49,646 nt of DNA from assembly GCA_003166865.1 (NCBI GenBank), contig PMUP01000098.1, positions 1 through 49,646 of the forward strand, given 5' to 3'. Shown here one piece after another: positions 31,711 to 41,258 of this stretch (its first letter is position 1; every line of letters starts with the position of its first letter). Origin of the DNA: Bryobacterales bacterium (GTDB lineage: Bacteria > Acidobacteriota > Terriglobia > Bryobacterales > Bryobacteraceae). The position numbers and the translations under genes were made by a program. The notes below the pieces were generated by a model, which had not been told where the DNA came from, searched no databases, and was given only the letters and a program-made list of their open reading frames with translations.

Positions 31711-32385
31711 ATGACAAACCCGATTCCAACGCCAATCCCTAATCCCAAATCCCCAACGCCCAACCGTTCCACCGGACCGCGCACCGCCGCCGGCAAACAG
31801 CGCTCTTCTCAGAACGCCATCACCCACGGCCTCACCAGCCGCTCCCCCGTCCTCGCGACCGAGGACCCCGCCGCCTACCAGCTCCACTGCCGCCAGTTCT
31901 TCGACGAATACCAACCCGCCACTCCCACCGAAACCCAGCTCACCCAGGAACTCGTCGACACCGCCTGGCGACTCAACCGCATCCCCCTGCTCGAAGCCGC
32001 CCTCCTCGACCGCGCCACCAACCCGCCCACCGAGCAAGCCCGCATCGACTTCGACATCGTCGACGCCCACCGCGCCCTCGCCACTCTCGGCCTGCACTAC
32101 CAGCGACTCTCCCGCCAGTTCCAAAAGGCCGTTGACAAGCTCCGCGAAATCCAATCCGAGCGCCGCCACGAGCAAGAGCGCGACCTCAAGCGCGCCGCTG
32201 CCCTCCTGGAACTCCATAAACACAAAGGGCTCCCCTACGACCCCGCTCAAGATGGGTTCGTTTTTTCAAAAGACCAGGTCGAGGCCCACGCGCAACGCCT
32301 GATGCGCCTCAACGAGTCCCGCCAGTTCGAATATGTACTGTTCCAAATGCGCCCGCCCGCCCGCGCGACCAGCGCCTCTTCCTGA
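31711..32385 (+). CDS. Conserved protein of unknown function with an N-terminal TGPRT-x-x-GK-x-x-S-S-x-N-A motif
   Basis: 224 residues, GGAGG 7 nt before the ATG. The N-terminus is Pro-rich and then reads STGPRTAAGKQRSSQNAITH, a basic motif I associate with a family found in many copies in Acidobacteria and Planctomycetes. The rest is helical (VDTAWRLNRIPLLEAALLDR, LHYQRLSRQFQKAVDKL) with a charged coiled coil. Third codon positions are unusually C-rich compared with neighbours, hinting at a separate history. Function unknown; nucleic-acid binding through the basic motif is a guess. Confidence 0.7.
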   Translation: MTNPIPTPIPNPKSPTPNRSTGPRTAAGKQRSSQNAITHGLTSRSPVLATEDPAAYQLHCRQFFDEYQPATPTETQLTQELVDTAWRLNRIPLLEAALLDRATNPPTEQARIDFDIVDAHRALATLGLHYQRLSRQFQKAVDKLREIQSERRHEQERDLKRAAALLELHKHKGLPYDPAQDGFVFSKDQVEAHAQRLMRLNESRQFEYVLFQMRPPARATSASS

Positions 32386-32412
32386 ACCCGTTGCCCACGC
32401 GCTGCGGGCGCC

Positions 32413-32440
32413 TTGCGACTTCTCGTGAGGCTGCTACAAT
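32413..32440 (+). promoter_or_regulatory. Candidate sigma-70-type promoter
   Basis: TTGCGA and TACAAT separated by 16 bp, about 70 bp before the ATG of the small gene at 32509. Confidence 0.55.
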
Positions 32441-32508
32441 ATTTTCAGTCGCGTCGATGCCAGGTTCTCCGCGACCCTTCCGAAGTCAGACAGGGGAAAG
32501 GAGAACCT

Positions 32509-32706
32509 ATGCAGCCAACACAAATACTGATCGAAACTGCTAGAGAGATGGGCGAGATCGACCACGTTTCCGTGAGTGCTAACGGTCGATTGTTCGTCGT
32601 AGCCTACCCACCACGCGCCCGGCAGTTTCCGATCCCTGAGCGCCTCGACAACCAACAGGCATGGCAGATGCTTTCGGAAGCCGTGAAGTTCGTCAAGAAC
32701 CAATAA
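32509..32706 (+). CDS. Small protein of unknown function
   Basis: 65 residues from the ATG at 32509, with AAAGGAG 6 nt upstream and a good promoter before it. The sequence is regular: a helix (TQILIETAREMGEID), two short strands (HVSVSANGRLFVVAYPP) and a C-terminal helix (NQQAWQMLSEAVKFVKNQ). The strong expression signals make it credible despite its size. I do not recognise a family. Confidence 0.6.
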   Translation: MQPTQILIETAREMGEIDHVSVSANGRLFVVAYPPRARQFPIPERLDNQQAWQMLSEAVKFVKNQ

Positions 32707-32839
32707 GGAGCGGGTCCCTTATGGCGGAACGGTCGCCTTTTGAACGTTCCGCCCACAAGACTTCGTATCCGAAGAAAGGAGCCTGGAGGTGGCTACGACG
32801 TCGAGCCCGTGAGGGTCTGCTCGGCCGAATTCCTCGCCT

Positions 32840-32881
32840 CCTGGTCCGGCGAGTTTTCCTCCTGGTCCGGCGAGTTTTCCT
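32840..32881 (+). repeat. Perfect tandem 21-bp duplication
   Basis: The 21-bp unit beginning CCTGGTCCGGCGAGTTTTCC occurs twice head to tail at 32840-32860 and 32861-32881. Its length is a multiple of three, so it keeps frame in any ORF crossing it. No convincing gene covers it. Confidence 0.9.
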
Positions 32882-32936
32882 GCTTGTGGACTCGCAAGAT
32901 CCACGATGCGCACCGCACCTTAATGCCATCTGACAG

Positions 32937-33200
32937 TCAGTGCGATAATCTGCGCCTGACGACACGGTTGAAATCGGGCACGGGAGAAGACGACGATATC
33001 CGCTCACGGAGAAACGTTTTGTCGGGGTCCATGTGGAGCTGCAGGTTGTATCCTCCACTCTGAAGCCGAATCACTACAGCTTCAAACGGCCCCAATTCCT
33101 TCGTCGCAAGATTGTAGGCGGCCTTTAGCCCCGCCTCAACCTTGCGTCTCACGTCTTGACATACGATGTCATTTCCATTGGGCGTAGCTAACTTGCTCAT
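32937..33200 (-). CDS. Possible small protein of unknown function
   Basis: 87 residues starting MSKLATPNGNDIVCQDVRRK. The composition looks protein-like (AAYNLATKELGPFEAVVIRL, QSGGYNLQLHMDPDKTFLRE), with a probable helix followed by strands. No ribosome site is visible, and plus-strand ORFs overlap it, so the call is tentative. It is divergent from the large DUF4175 gene, with about 100 bp between starts. Confidence 0.4.
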   Translation of the reverse strand: MSKLATPNGNDIVCQDVRRKVEAGLKAAYNLATKELGPFEAVVIRLQSGGYNLQLHMDPDKTFLRERISSSSPVPDFNRVVRRRLSH

Positions 33201-33302
33201 ATCAGTGATTTTACTACCCCAACGCACCGGGACGTTTGCTCCGTCCCCTGGCCAATGCGATATGCTTCAAGTAGCATCGTTGGCCGCGCCGATGGAGACT
33301 CA

Positions 33303-36300
33303 ATGACTGCCCGCGAACAACTTCACGCCTACATCGCGCAACTGGAACAACGTCTGCGCTGGAGCACCGTGCTGCGCGGCGTTGCCATCCTCACTGGCGG
33401 CGCTTTGGTCGCCACGCTGGTGCTGGTCACCATCGCCAACGCCCTCGCCTTTTCGCAGGGGAGCGTCACCGCCGCCCGCTTCGCACTCATCTTGATTTTG
33501 GCCATCGCCGCCTCGGCCGGATTGGCGCTGCCCTTGCGCCGCTTGACCCGCCGCCGGGCCATCGGTACCGCAGAAGCCGCCTTCCCACAATTCCAGCAGC
33601 GCCTCACCACCTTCACTGAACGCGATGGACAAGATCCCTTCATCGAACTTTTGGCCGGAGACACACTCGGCATCGCCCAATCCGCCGAACCCACGCAATT
33701 GGTCACCGACCGCCGCCTCTGGATCTCGCTGGCCACCGGCGTCGGCGCCTTTGTCGTTCTGATCTGGATGATCGCCGCCGGCCCCGGCTTTCTTGGGTTT
33801 GGCGCCTCGCTGCTGTGGACCGGTCCGCATCGCGACAAGCCCGCGCTCTACGATCTGCGCGTCACTCCCGGCGACGCCGTTGTGCGCCGCCACGCCGACC
33901 AGATGGTTTCGGCCCTCCCCACCGGCCTGCGCTCCCCCAGCGTCAAAGTGCATGCCCGTTTTCAGAGCTCTTCCAAGTGGGAAGAGATTGCGATGCAGCC
34001 CAAGGCGTTCGGCAGTTTCGCCGGAGGCTACGAATTTCTCTTTGCCGGTTTGCCCGAGAACGTCGAGTATTATGTCACCGCCGGAGCGATGACCTCGAAG
34101 CACTTCAACATTCGCGTCACCGATTTGCCGACCGTGAAGCAGATTCGCGTCACCTACCATTACCCCACCTGGACCGGCATGCCGTCAGAAGTGGAGGAGC
34201 GCGGCGGCGATCTGCGCGCCGTCATCGGCACCCAGGCCGAACTCCAGGTCTCCACCGATCGCCCTCTTGCGGGCGGCCAGCTCCAACTCGACAACGGACA
34301 GCAGATCCAACTGACCAATTCACAGCAACTCTCCGGAGGCCAGAATAACGTCTATCACGCTGCCGTCAAGATGGATCGCGACGGCGTCTATCACGTCGCT
34401 GGCGTTGAGCAGGGCCAGCCCGTTCGCGTCAGCGAGGATTTTTTCATCGAGGCCCGCAAAGCCAATCCGCCTCAGATTTCGTTGGTGCGTCCCGGCCGGG
34501 GTGACTACCACGCCAGCCCCATCGAAGAGGTGACCGTCGCTGCCAAGGCTACCGGCGAGTACGGCCTCGCGGGCGTCGCACTGCATTATTCGGTCAACGG
34601 CGGCCCCGAGACTACGGTGGATCTTCTCCACAAAAAGGGCGAGAAACAAGCCGACGGCTCAACCACGCTCTCGCTGGAGAAATTCAAGCTCGTTCCGGGC
34701 GATCTGGTTAGCGTCTACGCCACCGCCAAGGATGCCAACGCCGAAGCCCACACCGACATGATGTTCATCCAGGCCGACCCGTTTGAGCGCGAGTTTTCGC
34801 AATCGCAGACTTCGGGCGGCGGAGGTGGTGGAGGCGGTGGTGGTGGCAATCCTTCCGCGGAAATCTCACAGCGGGAGAAGGAGATCATATCCGCCACCTT
34901 CAAGCAACAGGGAGACAAGAACTCGACTCAAAAGCAGGCCACCGATATCGCCAAGCTGCTGGCCCAATCGCAATCCACCCTGCGCGATCAGGCCATCTCC
35001 CTTTCCGAGCGCTTGCAGGCTCGCGAGTTGACCGATGAAGTGAAGGCCATCAGCGATTTCCAGAAGGATATGATCGCCGCCTCCGAGGCCATGGCGCCGG
35101 CCGCGCAACAATTGCAGCGGGAGAAGTGGAAGGACGCCATCCCCAACGAGCAGAAGGCTCTGCAATCCCTGCTGCGCGCCGAAGCCACCTTCCGGCAAAT
35201 TGAGGTTGCGTTTGGAGCGCGCGGGGGTGGAGGCGGCAGCGGGGGCGGCGCGGCACGCGACTTGGCCCAGCTCTTCGAGCTCGAGCTCGACACCGAGAAA
35301 AATCAGTACGAGACCCGGCAAAGCGCGGCTACCAGCGATGAACAAAAGGCGCGAGAAATCGACGACGCGCTCAAGAAGCTCGACGAACTGGCCAAACGCG
35401 AGGAGGATCTAGCGCAGCAGCAGCGCAATGGCACCCAGACTGCCGAGCAAAAATGGCAACAGGAGATGTTAAAGCGCGAGGCGGAGCAGCTCCAGCAACA
35501 GATGGAGCAACAGCTTTCTCAAAGTGGCCGGCAAGGCCAGCAGAGCCAACAGGGGCAGCAGAGCCAACAGGGGCAGCAGAGCAGCCAGAGCGCTTCAGCC
35601 TCCGGGCAAAGCACTTCTGGGCAATCTAGCGGACAGCCGGGCCAACGCGGCAGTCAAGACAAGTCCCCGCAGTCCGCGGATCAAGCCGCCGACAGCCGCC
35701 AACAGTCCGCCCAACAGGCGCTCGACCGCTTGCGCCAAGCCAACCAGGACATGAAGCGCGCCGTCTCGCAGGGCGCCAGCGCCGCTGATTCCCGCCGCGC
35801 CGCCGACCGCTTGCGCGAAGCCACCGATCTGCTTGGCGGCATCGAGCAGCAGGACGCCGCTGGCCGCCTCAACTCGATGGCCCAAACGGCCGACCAATTG
35901 GCGGCCCGTCAAAAGCAGCAAGCCGATCACGTGCGCGACTTGATGACTCAACAGAATGCCGCTCGCGAGTCCGGCAAGCCGCAGACCTACCCGTCCCCTA
36001 AGGAAGTCGACAAAATGGTCAACGATCGCCAACAGGTGAGCGATGACTTGGCGCGCCTCACCCAGCAAATGCGCGGCGCGGCACGCGAGCTCGCGCCCAC
36101 GCAACCGGCGGCTTCCACTAAATTGCGGAGCGCGCTCGATGGCATGGACGGAAACGATCTCGGCACCCGCATGCAACGCAGCTCGGATCAGCTGCGTAGC
36201 GGCCAGTTCTCCGATACCGCCGAAACCAACCTCACCAGCGATCTGCAAAAGCTGGGCCAGCAAGTCGGCGACGCGGCTCGCGCCTTGGGCAGTGCTCAGC

Positions 36301-36950
36301 ACATTTCCGAGGACGCCGCGCTCAACCGCGCCATGGACGATCTATCCCGTCTGCGCGATCAACTCGCTAACACACTGAGCCGCGCGCGTGAGCAAGCGGG
36401 GTCCGGTGCAAGCGGCCAAGCCGGCCAAGCGGGCCAACAGCAGCAGAGTCAGCCCGGTCAACCAAGTCAGCAGCAAGCGCAAAACGGCCCGTTGGGTCCG
36501 GTAGGCAATCCGGCGGATGGCGGGACCAATCGCGATCGCAACGCGAGGGGCGGCTACGATACTGGCAATACGCGCATCTCCGGCCGGGCCGTGGCGCCTC
36601 AACAAGGTCCCAACCCGGTCGATACCCAGCGCCAGATTGACCAGGGACTGAATCTGCTCAACCAGGTTCGTGCCGTAGTGCAGGATAATCCCGAGGGGCG
36701 GCGCGAATTGCAGGCGCTGATCGATCAAATGCGCAATCTGGATCCCAGCCGTTTCCCCGGGAATCCCACGCTAGTCGAGCAGATGCACCAGCAACTCGTC
36801 AGCAGCGTGGACGCGCTGGAACTGCAACTGCGCCGTCAACTCGACGAAAAACGGGGCGGCACCATCCGCAACACCGACCCGGCCAAGGTCCCCGCCGGCT
36901 ATCAGGACTCGGTCGCCGAGTACTACCGCAAACTCTCGAATACACACTGA
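33303..36950 (+). CDS. Giant DUF4175-type membrane protein with Gln- and Gly-rich coiled coil
   Basis: 1215 residues from the ATG at 33303; the frame is open 16 codons upstream. The N-terminus has two membrane helices (about 22-47 and 58-76) and a third near 151-175. A beta-rich extracytoplasmic region follows (about 190-490). Then come an eleven-glycine run (about 505-515), long charged and Gln-rich coiled-coil segments (about 530-1100) with repeats such as QSQQGQ, and a C-terminal SVAEYYRKLSNTH. DUF4175 proteins occur with DUF4159 and MoxR/Bat-type genes; their role is not established. Gln/Gly tracts like these suggest extended, possibly multimeric envelope scaffolding. A strong monocistronic candidate. 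Confidence 0.85.
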   Translation: MTAREQLHAYIAQLEQRLRWSTVLRGVAILTGGALVATLVLVTIANALAFSQGSVTAARFALILILAIAASAGLALPLRRLTRRRAIGTAEAAFPQFQQRLTTFTERDGQDPFIELLAGDTLGIAQSAEPTQLVTDRRLWISLATGVGAFVVLIWMIAAGPGFLGFGASLLWTGPHRDKPALYDLRVTPGDAVVRRHADQMVSALPTGLRSPSVKVHARFQSSSKWEEIAMQPKAFGSFAGGYEFLFAGLPENVEYYVTAGAMTSKHFNIRVTDLPTVKQIRVTYHYPTWTGMPSEVEERGGDLRAVIGTQAELQVSTDRPLAGGQLQLDNGQQIQLTNSQQLSGGQNNVYHAAVKMDRDGVYHVAGVEQGQPVRVSEDFFIEARKANPPQISLVRPGRGDYHASPIEEVTVAAKATGEYGLAGVALHYSVNGGPETTVDLLHKKGEKQADGSTTLSLEKFKLVPGDLVSVYATAKDANAEAHTDMMFIQADPFEREFSQSQTSGGGGGGGGGGGNPSAEISQREKEIISATFKQQGDKNSTQKQATDIAKLLAQSQSTLRDQAISLSERLQARELTDEVKAISDFQKDMIAASEAMAPAAQQLQREKWKDAIPNEQKALQSLLRAEATFRQIEVAFGARGGGGGSGGGAARDLAQLFELELDTEKNQYETRQSAATSDEQKAREIDDALKKLDELAKREEDLAQQQRNGTQTAEQKWQQEMLKREAEQLQQQMEQQLSQSGRQGQQSQQGQQSQQGQQSSQSASASGQSTSGQSSGQPGQRGSQDKSPQSADQAADSRQQSAQQALDRLRQANQDMKRAVSQGASAADSRRAADRLREATDLLGGIEQQDAAGRLNSMAQTADQLAARQKQQADHVRDLMTQQNAARESGKPQTYPSPKEVDKMVNDRQQVSDDLARLTQQMRGAARELAPTQPAASTKLRSALDGMDGNDLGTRMQRSSDQLRSGQFSDTAETNLTSDLQKLGQQVGDAARALGSAQHISEDAALNRAMDDLSRLRDQLANTLSRAREQAGSGASGQAGQAGQQQQSQPGQPSQQQAQNGPLGPVGNPADGGTNRDRNARGGYDTGNTRISGRAVAPQQGPNPVDTQRQIDQGLNLLNQVRAVVQDNPEGRRELQALIDQMRNLDPSRFPGNPTLVEQMHQQLVSSVDALELQLRRQLDEKRGGTIRNTDPAKVPAGYQDSVAEYYRKLSNTH
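35541..35576 (+). repeat. Perfect tandem 18-bp repeat inside the DUF4175 gene
   Basis: CAGAGCCAACAGGGGCAG twice, encoding QSQQGQ twice. In-frame expansion or contraction of this tract would change coiled-coil length without breaking the gene. Confidence 0.92.
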
Positions 36951-37301
36951 CCGCAAATCGCGATTGATGGATGAAAGTTTCGGTCCAGCAGAACCAGCGA
37001 CCTCCTGGTCCCGAACCAGAAACTGACGCATTTTCAAAGATTTAGCAGGGGGCACAGCGGTTTATCGCCGTTGCGCAATGTTGCTAGTTGTCAAAGGCTC
37101 GGGCGACCTTTCAAGCCCAGCGCTAACAATGGCGCACAACGCTGCTATGCGTGGGGTGGGCACAAAAATGGGCACAGTTCCGTGGCCATAATCCCTGCTT
37201 GGTGCGCGCGGCTTCCCAAGAGAATCTGCTTCGCCCAGCCAGCGATTTGAGACCATGGGTGTTGCGCGCACTTCGCTGCGCGGAGAGCGGACAAATCCCC
37301 A
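36951..37301. other. Gene-free stretch after the DUF4175 gene
   Basis: 351 bp with no supported gene. It holds a 10-bp palindrome (AATCGCGATT, 36956-36965) just after the stop. Near 37150 a frame reads GVGTKMGTVPWP before a stop, reminiscent of the C-terminal end of some integrases but far too short to claim. Confidence 0.5.
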
Positions 37302-37555
37302 GTGGCAGGACCCAAGAAACCTGTTTCTCACGACGCCGGAGGCCCGAGCGCCAGCCGAGGTCCGGCGTATCAGACATACTTCGCCGTGTATCAGACCCTG
37401 GAATTGATCGTTCGCCACTTCGCGGCGCCGCACAAGACTCTGGCTATCAGGATCGAACCGCGAATAGTTCATCGCGAGAGCGGTTCGGTAACGGCATGGG
37501 GCGTCTTGATCGAAGCCGACGCAATCGCCTGGGAGGCAAAGTTAGACGTCATTAA
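37302..37555 (+). pseudogene. 5' fragment of a gene of unknown function
   Basis: A GTG-started frame gives about 85 residues (RGPAYQTYFAVYQTLELIVR, ESGSVTAWGVLIEADAIAWE, AKL) with the look of the N-terminal part of a larger protein, perhaps nuclease-like. After AKL the frame continues into sequence that is antisense to another protein-like frame, so the gene appears cut off around 37555. Identity unproven. Confidence 0.3.
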
Positions 37556-37565
37556 CGGTGCCTAT

Positions 37566-37905
37566 TCATCGGGAACCACGCTGGTCGCAGTCGCCTGTCC
37601 TCAACCCGTTGCGAGATTCTCCGTCAGTGATTTCATTCGAGTCATAATGCGAGAACGCCACCCGGTAATTGGCATCACCGACGGTGTAGTTCCAAGTTCC
37701 AATTGTCAGTCCGAACTCATCTTGATGGCGATTTAGAGCCGTAATGAGTTCAGGCGGTAAGTGCTCGGTTGGCTGCCCCAGCATAAGGCTGCCACCAGCA
37801 GGCCAGACACCGGTAGCGATGTTCCGCCAAGGTTGCCCCGTGAAATTCGGATCTCCAAAAGTAGATCTCGCATGCGTGCGCCCTTACCACGTTCGCATAA
37901 AGGAC
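37566..37905 (-). pseudogene. Remnant of an unidentified gene
   Basis: A minus-strand frame without a start codon reads GDPNFTGQPWRNIATGVWPA, then EHLPPELITALNRHQDEFGL, GTWNYTVGDANYRVAFSHYD and ends soon after NEI. Protein-like, but truncated at both ends. It overlaps the tail of the plus-strand fragment at 37302, consistent with two broken genes joined head to head. Confidence 0.3.
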
Positions 37906-37956
37906 GTGCGGCTTAAACCATTAGCGTCGCGCGCCGGCACGGACGCGCAAAAGCCA

Positions 37957-40170
37957 CTACATTCCGTCTATGATTGCGTTCAGCGTAACGCTGGGCCGCA
38001 TCGCTGCGGCGCACTTAGCGTCGTCCGGGAAATAATACCCCCCGATGTCCACCGGCTTGCCCTGTGCCACCAACAACTCCTGAGCAATCTTGCCCGCGTT
38101 CGTCTCCAGCGCGGCGGCTACCGGAGTGAAGCGTTGCTTCAACTCCCCGTCCTCGTCCTGGGCGGCGAGTGCCTTTGCCCACGCCAACGCGAGATAGTAC
38201 GTCGAGCCGCGGTTGTCGATCTCGTTCACCTTGCGCGAAGGCTCGCGGGCGTCTTCGAGGTACTGGCCGATGGCCTCGTCCAGCGTTTTCGAAAGCAGCG
38301 CCGCGCGCGGATTGCCGGTCTTCGTCGCCATCAACTCCAGCGAGGGCACCAGCGCACAGTATTCACCGAGCGAGTCCCAGCGCAGATGACCTTCTTTAAC
38401 AAACTGCTGCACGTGCTTGGGTGCCGAACCGCCGGCCCCGGTTTCTAACAATGCGCCGCCTCTGAGCAGCGGCACGATCGAGAGCATGCGGGCGCTTGTC
38501 CCCAATTCCAGAATCGGGAACAGGTCGGTGAGATAGTCACGAAGCACGTTGCCCGTGACGGAGATGGTGTCCCCTCCGCTGCGAATTCGCTCTAGCGAGA
38601 ATTTCATCGCGTCGACCGGCTTCATGGTATCCAGTCCCAAGACGCCTTCTTCCCGTAGGTAGGCCTTCACCTTGGGGATGATTTGCGCATCGTGGCCGCG
38701 ATCCTCGTCGAGCCAGAACACCGCGGGTGCGCCGGTTGCCCGAAAGCGTGTCACAGCCAACTTTACCCAGTCGCGGATGGCCTCGTCTTTCGTCTGGCAG
38801 GCGCGGAAAATATCGCCGCGCTCGACGCTCTGTTCGAGCAGTGTTCTGCCTTCGGCATCGACGATGCGAATCGTGCCGTTGCCGGACGCGACAAACGTCT
38901 TGTCGTGCGAACCGTACTCTTCGGCCTTCTGCGCCATGAGCCCTATGTTGGACACGCTGCCCATGGTCGCCGGATCGAACTGTCCGTGCTTCTTGCAGTC
39001 CTCGATCACGGCCTGATATATGGTGGCGTAGCAGCGGTCCGGGATCATGGCTACCGTGTCTACGAGCGCGTCCTCTTTGTTCCACATCTTGCCGCCGTCT
39101 CGGATCACGACCGGCATCGATGCGTCGATGATCACGTCGTTGGGAACGTGCAGGTTGGTCTTACCTACCCGCGAATCGACCATCGCCAAACCGGGGCCCT
39201 GGTCGTAACAGGCTGCGATATCGGCCTCGATCTCGGCCTTCTTCTTGGCCGGAAGGTGGTTGAGTTTGTCGACGACGTCGGCCAGTCCGTTGTCGACGTT
39301 GGCGCCAATCTCCAGGATCGCGCCGGCGTGCTTCTCCAGGGCATCGGCGAAATACACCGCCACACAGTGCCCGAACATGATCGGATCGGAGATCTTCATC
39401 ATCGTGCACTTCAGATGCAGTGACAACAGAGCATTGTCAGCTTTAGCGGCGGCCATCTGCTCCGCATAGAATCTCCGCAGCGCCGCCACGTTCATCACCG
39501 CGCAGTCGATGACTTCGCCCTCCAGCAGCGGGATGCTTTGCTTCAGCACCTTCACCGCGCCGGCTGAGTCCACGAATTCGACGCGCACGTTGGTTGCGGC
39601 ACCGACCGTCGTGGATTTCTCGCTGCCGTAGAAGTCCTTGTCACTCATGTGGGCGACACGCGTCATGGAACCGGACTTCGGCCAGTTTTTCATCGTCTTG
39701 TTTGGATGCTTCCGCGCGAACGCTTTCACCGACTTCGAAGCACGACGGTCCGAATTGCCTTCGCGCAATACGGGGTTCACCGCCGAGCCCAAGACCACGG
39801 CAAAGCGGGCCTCGAGCGTACGCTCCTCCTCGGTCGACGGCTGCTCGGGATAGTCGGGTATGTTGTAGCCCTTTCCGCGGAGTTCCGCAATCGCTTCCCG
39901 GAGTTGCGGAATCGAGGCGCTGATGTTGGGGAGCTTAATGATGTTGGCCTCCGGTGTCTGCGCCAGCTTCCCCAGGCGGGTCAACTCGTCGGGAATCTTC
40001 TGGTCGTTCCGAAGACACTCAGGGAAGTTGGCGATAATACGTCCACCGAGCGAGATGTCAGCCGTTTCGATCTCCACCCCTGTCCCCTTGAAGTACGCTT
40101 GTAGGATGGGCAGCAGCGCGTACGACGCGAGTGCGGGTGCCTCGTCGGTCTTGGTCCACGTGAGCTTCAT
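37957..40170 (-). CDS. icd: Monomeric NADP-dependent isocitrate dehydrogenase
   Basis: 737 residues, the usual length of the monomeric (about 740-residue) type and unrelated in length to the dimeric enzyme. Signatures from N- to C-terminus: [117 protein letters not shown] and [21 protein letters not shown]. It oxidatively decarboxylates isocitrate to 2-oxoglutarate, giving NADPH for the TCA cycle and biosynthesis. It is intact although flanked by decayed genes on both sides. Confidence 0.97.
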   Translation of the reverse strand: MKLTWTKTDEAPALASYALLPILQAYFKGTGVEIETADISLGGRIIANFPECLRNDQKIPDELTRLGKLAQTPEANIIKLPNISASIPQLREAIAELRGKGYNIPDYPEQPSTEEERTLEARFAVVLGSAVNPVLREGNSDRRASKSVKAFARKHPNKTMKNWPKSGSMTRVAHMSDKDFYGSEKSTTVGAATNVRVEFVDSAGAVKVLKQSIPLLEGEVIDCAVMNVAALRRFYAEQMAAAKADNALLSLHLKCTMMKISDPIMFGHCVAVYFADALEKHAGAILEIGANVDNGLADVVDKLNHLPAKKKAEIEADIAACYDQGPGLAMVDSRVGKTNLHVPNDVIIDASMPVVIRDGGKMWNKEDALVDTVAMIPDRCYATIYQAVIEDCKKHGQFDPATMGSVSNIGLMAQKAEEYGSHDKTFVASGNGTIRIVDAEGRTLLEQSVERGDIFRACQTKDEAIRDWVKLAVTRFRATGAPAVFWLDEDRGHDAQIIPKVKAYLREEGVLGLDTMKPVDAMKFSLERIRSGGDTISVTGNVLRDYLTDLFPILELGTSARMLSIVPLLRGGALLETGAGGSAPKHVQQFVKEGHLRWDSLGEYCALVPSLELMATKTGNPRAALLSKTLDEAIGQYLEDAREPSRKVNEIDNRGSTYYLALAWAKALAAQDEDGELKQRFTPVAAALETNAGKIAQELLVAQGKPVDIGGYYFPDDAKCAAAMRPSVTLNAIIDGM

Positions 40171-40331
40171 GTATTGGTCTTAGTGTGAATGAGTGTGGAG
40201 AGACGCGGTCGCAAAGCGGGACCGGTCCCAAACTGAAAGCGTAGGATAGCATGACTAACCAGTTGCCAGAACACGACGCTCACGCTGAGGATTTGGCCGC
40301 CTGATCGATTAAGCAGAAAGGGAGATTCCTC

Positions 40332-40652
40332 ATGAACAATAGAAAATGCACTACCATCGGCAGGTTTTCACCATCGCCGCGCGGCCTTGACACTCGGGCT
40401 GGCGATCACACCCACGGCAAGCGCACAGTACAAAGGATGCTCGAACGCTAGTCTGCGGGGCAGCTTCTCGCAGACGGGCAGTGGCGTTACATCTCCACGG
40501 GACCAAGCCAGTCCCTTCGCCAGCGTCGGCACTCATCGCAACCTTTCTTCGCCATTGATAGCAACGGGGACGAGGTGAAAATCATCGTCACAGACCCGGG
40601 CTCCGTAATCACTTGCGTCGCGAAGAAGCTGTTTCCAGGAAGAGCCATTTGA
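40332..40652 (+). pseudogene. Frameshifted, internally deleted secreted protein gene
   Basis: An ATG with GGGAGA upstream starts a frame that soon needs shifting. The body LTLGLAITPTASAQYKGCSN, then GSFSQTGSG and SPFASVG lies in the 40387 frame. The C-terminal part FFAIDSNGDEVKIIVTDPGS and VITCVAKKLFPGRAI lies in a second frame (40542-40652). These are the two ends of a secreted protein type common in Acidobacteria (signal peptide, CSNASLRGSF, terminal IVTDPG), joined with the middle missing. At least two frame changes are required, so it is dead. Confidence 0.65.
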
Positions 40653-41237
40653 AAGCCCGACCCGCTCGATTCGGGTGTCTCTGCCCTCCTCGCGAAAACG
40701 GTGCGGCGCTTTGGCTTTCGCCCCAACGCCGCGCTTCTTGGCTTCCCCGGGCCGCTCTCTCCGCATGTGGCCGCTGAACAGCGCCTTCCTGGACATTGGG
40801 CTACCCATGGGGGGCCTGCCTGGGGCAGCTGACTGGGACGAGGCTTTCACCTGTGATCGGACATTGTCGGTAGTCTCGCGGGGCTCCCTGAACCTGTCCA
40901 GCAAAGCGGAGCCGATTTGCCCCTGAGCGATACAAACTCGCAATTCATCCGTGCCTATGTCGAGGGATCGCGCCACTGTTTCAGCGAAGCTTTCATCATC
41001 GGTCCGGACGAAGGCGTGGTCGGCCAGAATACTTCGGACGGCCTCGCACCATAGGCCTGCGGGCCCGAGCGAGTCCAGCTCCGTTCTGATTTCGGAACAA
41101 CGCGGGTCCTCGAGGCGTGCAGCGATGCGGAGCATTTCATCGCGCACAACCGCCATACCTCTCCAATCGTCCTCTTTGTCAGACCGAGCAGCGAACACCC
41201 GCTCAAGCTTCTGAAGTCGCTTGCGGGTCGTCTTCAT
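40533..41237 (-). CDS. Protein of unknown function, probably with a disturbed C-terminus
   Basis: 234 residues. The N-terminal 120 look genuine: KRLQKLERVFAARSDKEDDW, MLRIAARLEDPRCSEIRTEL, ETVARSLDIGTDELRVCIAQ, largely helical. The middle is basic and low-complexity. The last 40 residues are exactly antisense to the pseudogene at 40332-40652, so the original 3' end is probably gone and translation runs on into unrelated sequence. No family recognised. Confidence 0.45.
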   Translation of the reverse strand: MKTTRKRLQKLERVFAARSDKEDDWRGMAVVRDEMLRIAARLEDPRCSEIRTELDSLGPAGLWCEAVRSILADHAFVRTDDESFAETVARSLDIGTDELRVCIAQGQIGSALLDRFREPRETTDNVRSQVKASSQSAAPGRPPMGSPMSRKALFSGHMRRERPGEAKKRGVGAKAKAPHRFREEGRDTRIERVGLSNGSSWKQLLRDASDYGARVCDDDFHLVPVAINGEERLR

Positions 41238-41258
41238 CGCTCTATGCCAGACGGCTGG

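Noticed and set aside
32721-32933. Possible 70-codon ORF after AAGGAG crossing the 21-bp repeat
   Set aside because: Basic, low-complexity composition (RRVFLLVRRVFLLV) arises from the DNA repeat; not protein-like.
37150-37190. Frame reading GVGTKMGTVPWP, like the tail of some integrases
   Set aside because: Only about a dozen residues match and no recombinase catalytic motif is present upstream.
38683-39423. 246-codon plus-strand ORF opposite isocitrate dehydrogenase
   Set aside because: Antisense shadow of a conserved enzyme.
40675-40926. Plus-strand ORF of 83 codons opposite the gene at 40533-41237
   Set aside because: Composition fits a shadow of the minus-strand frame and there is no ribosome site.
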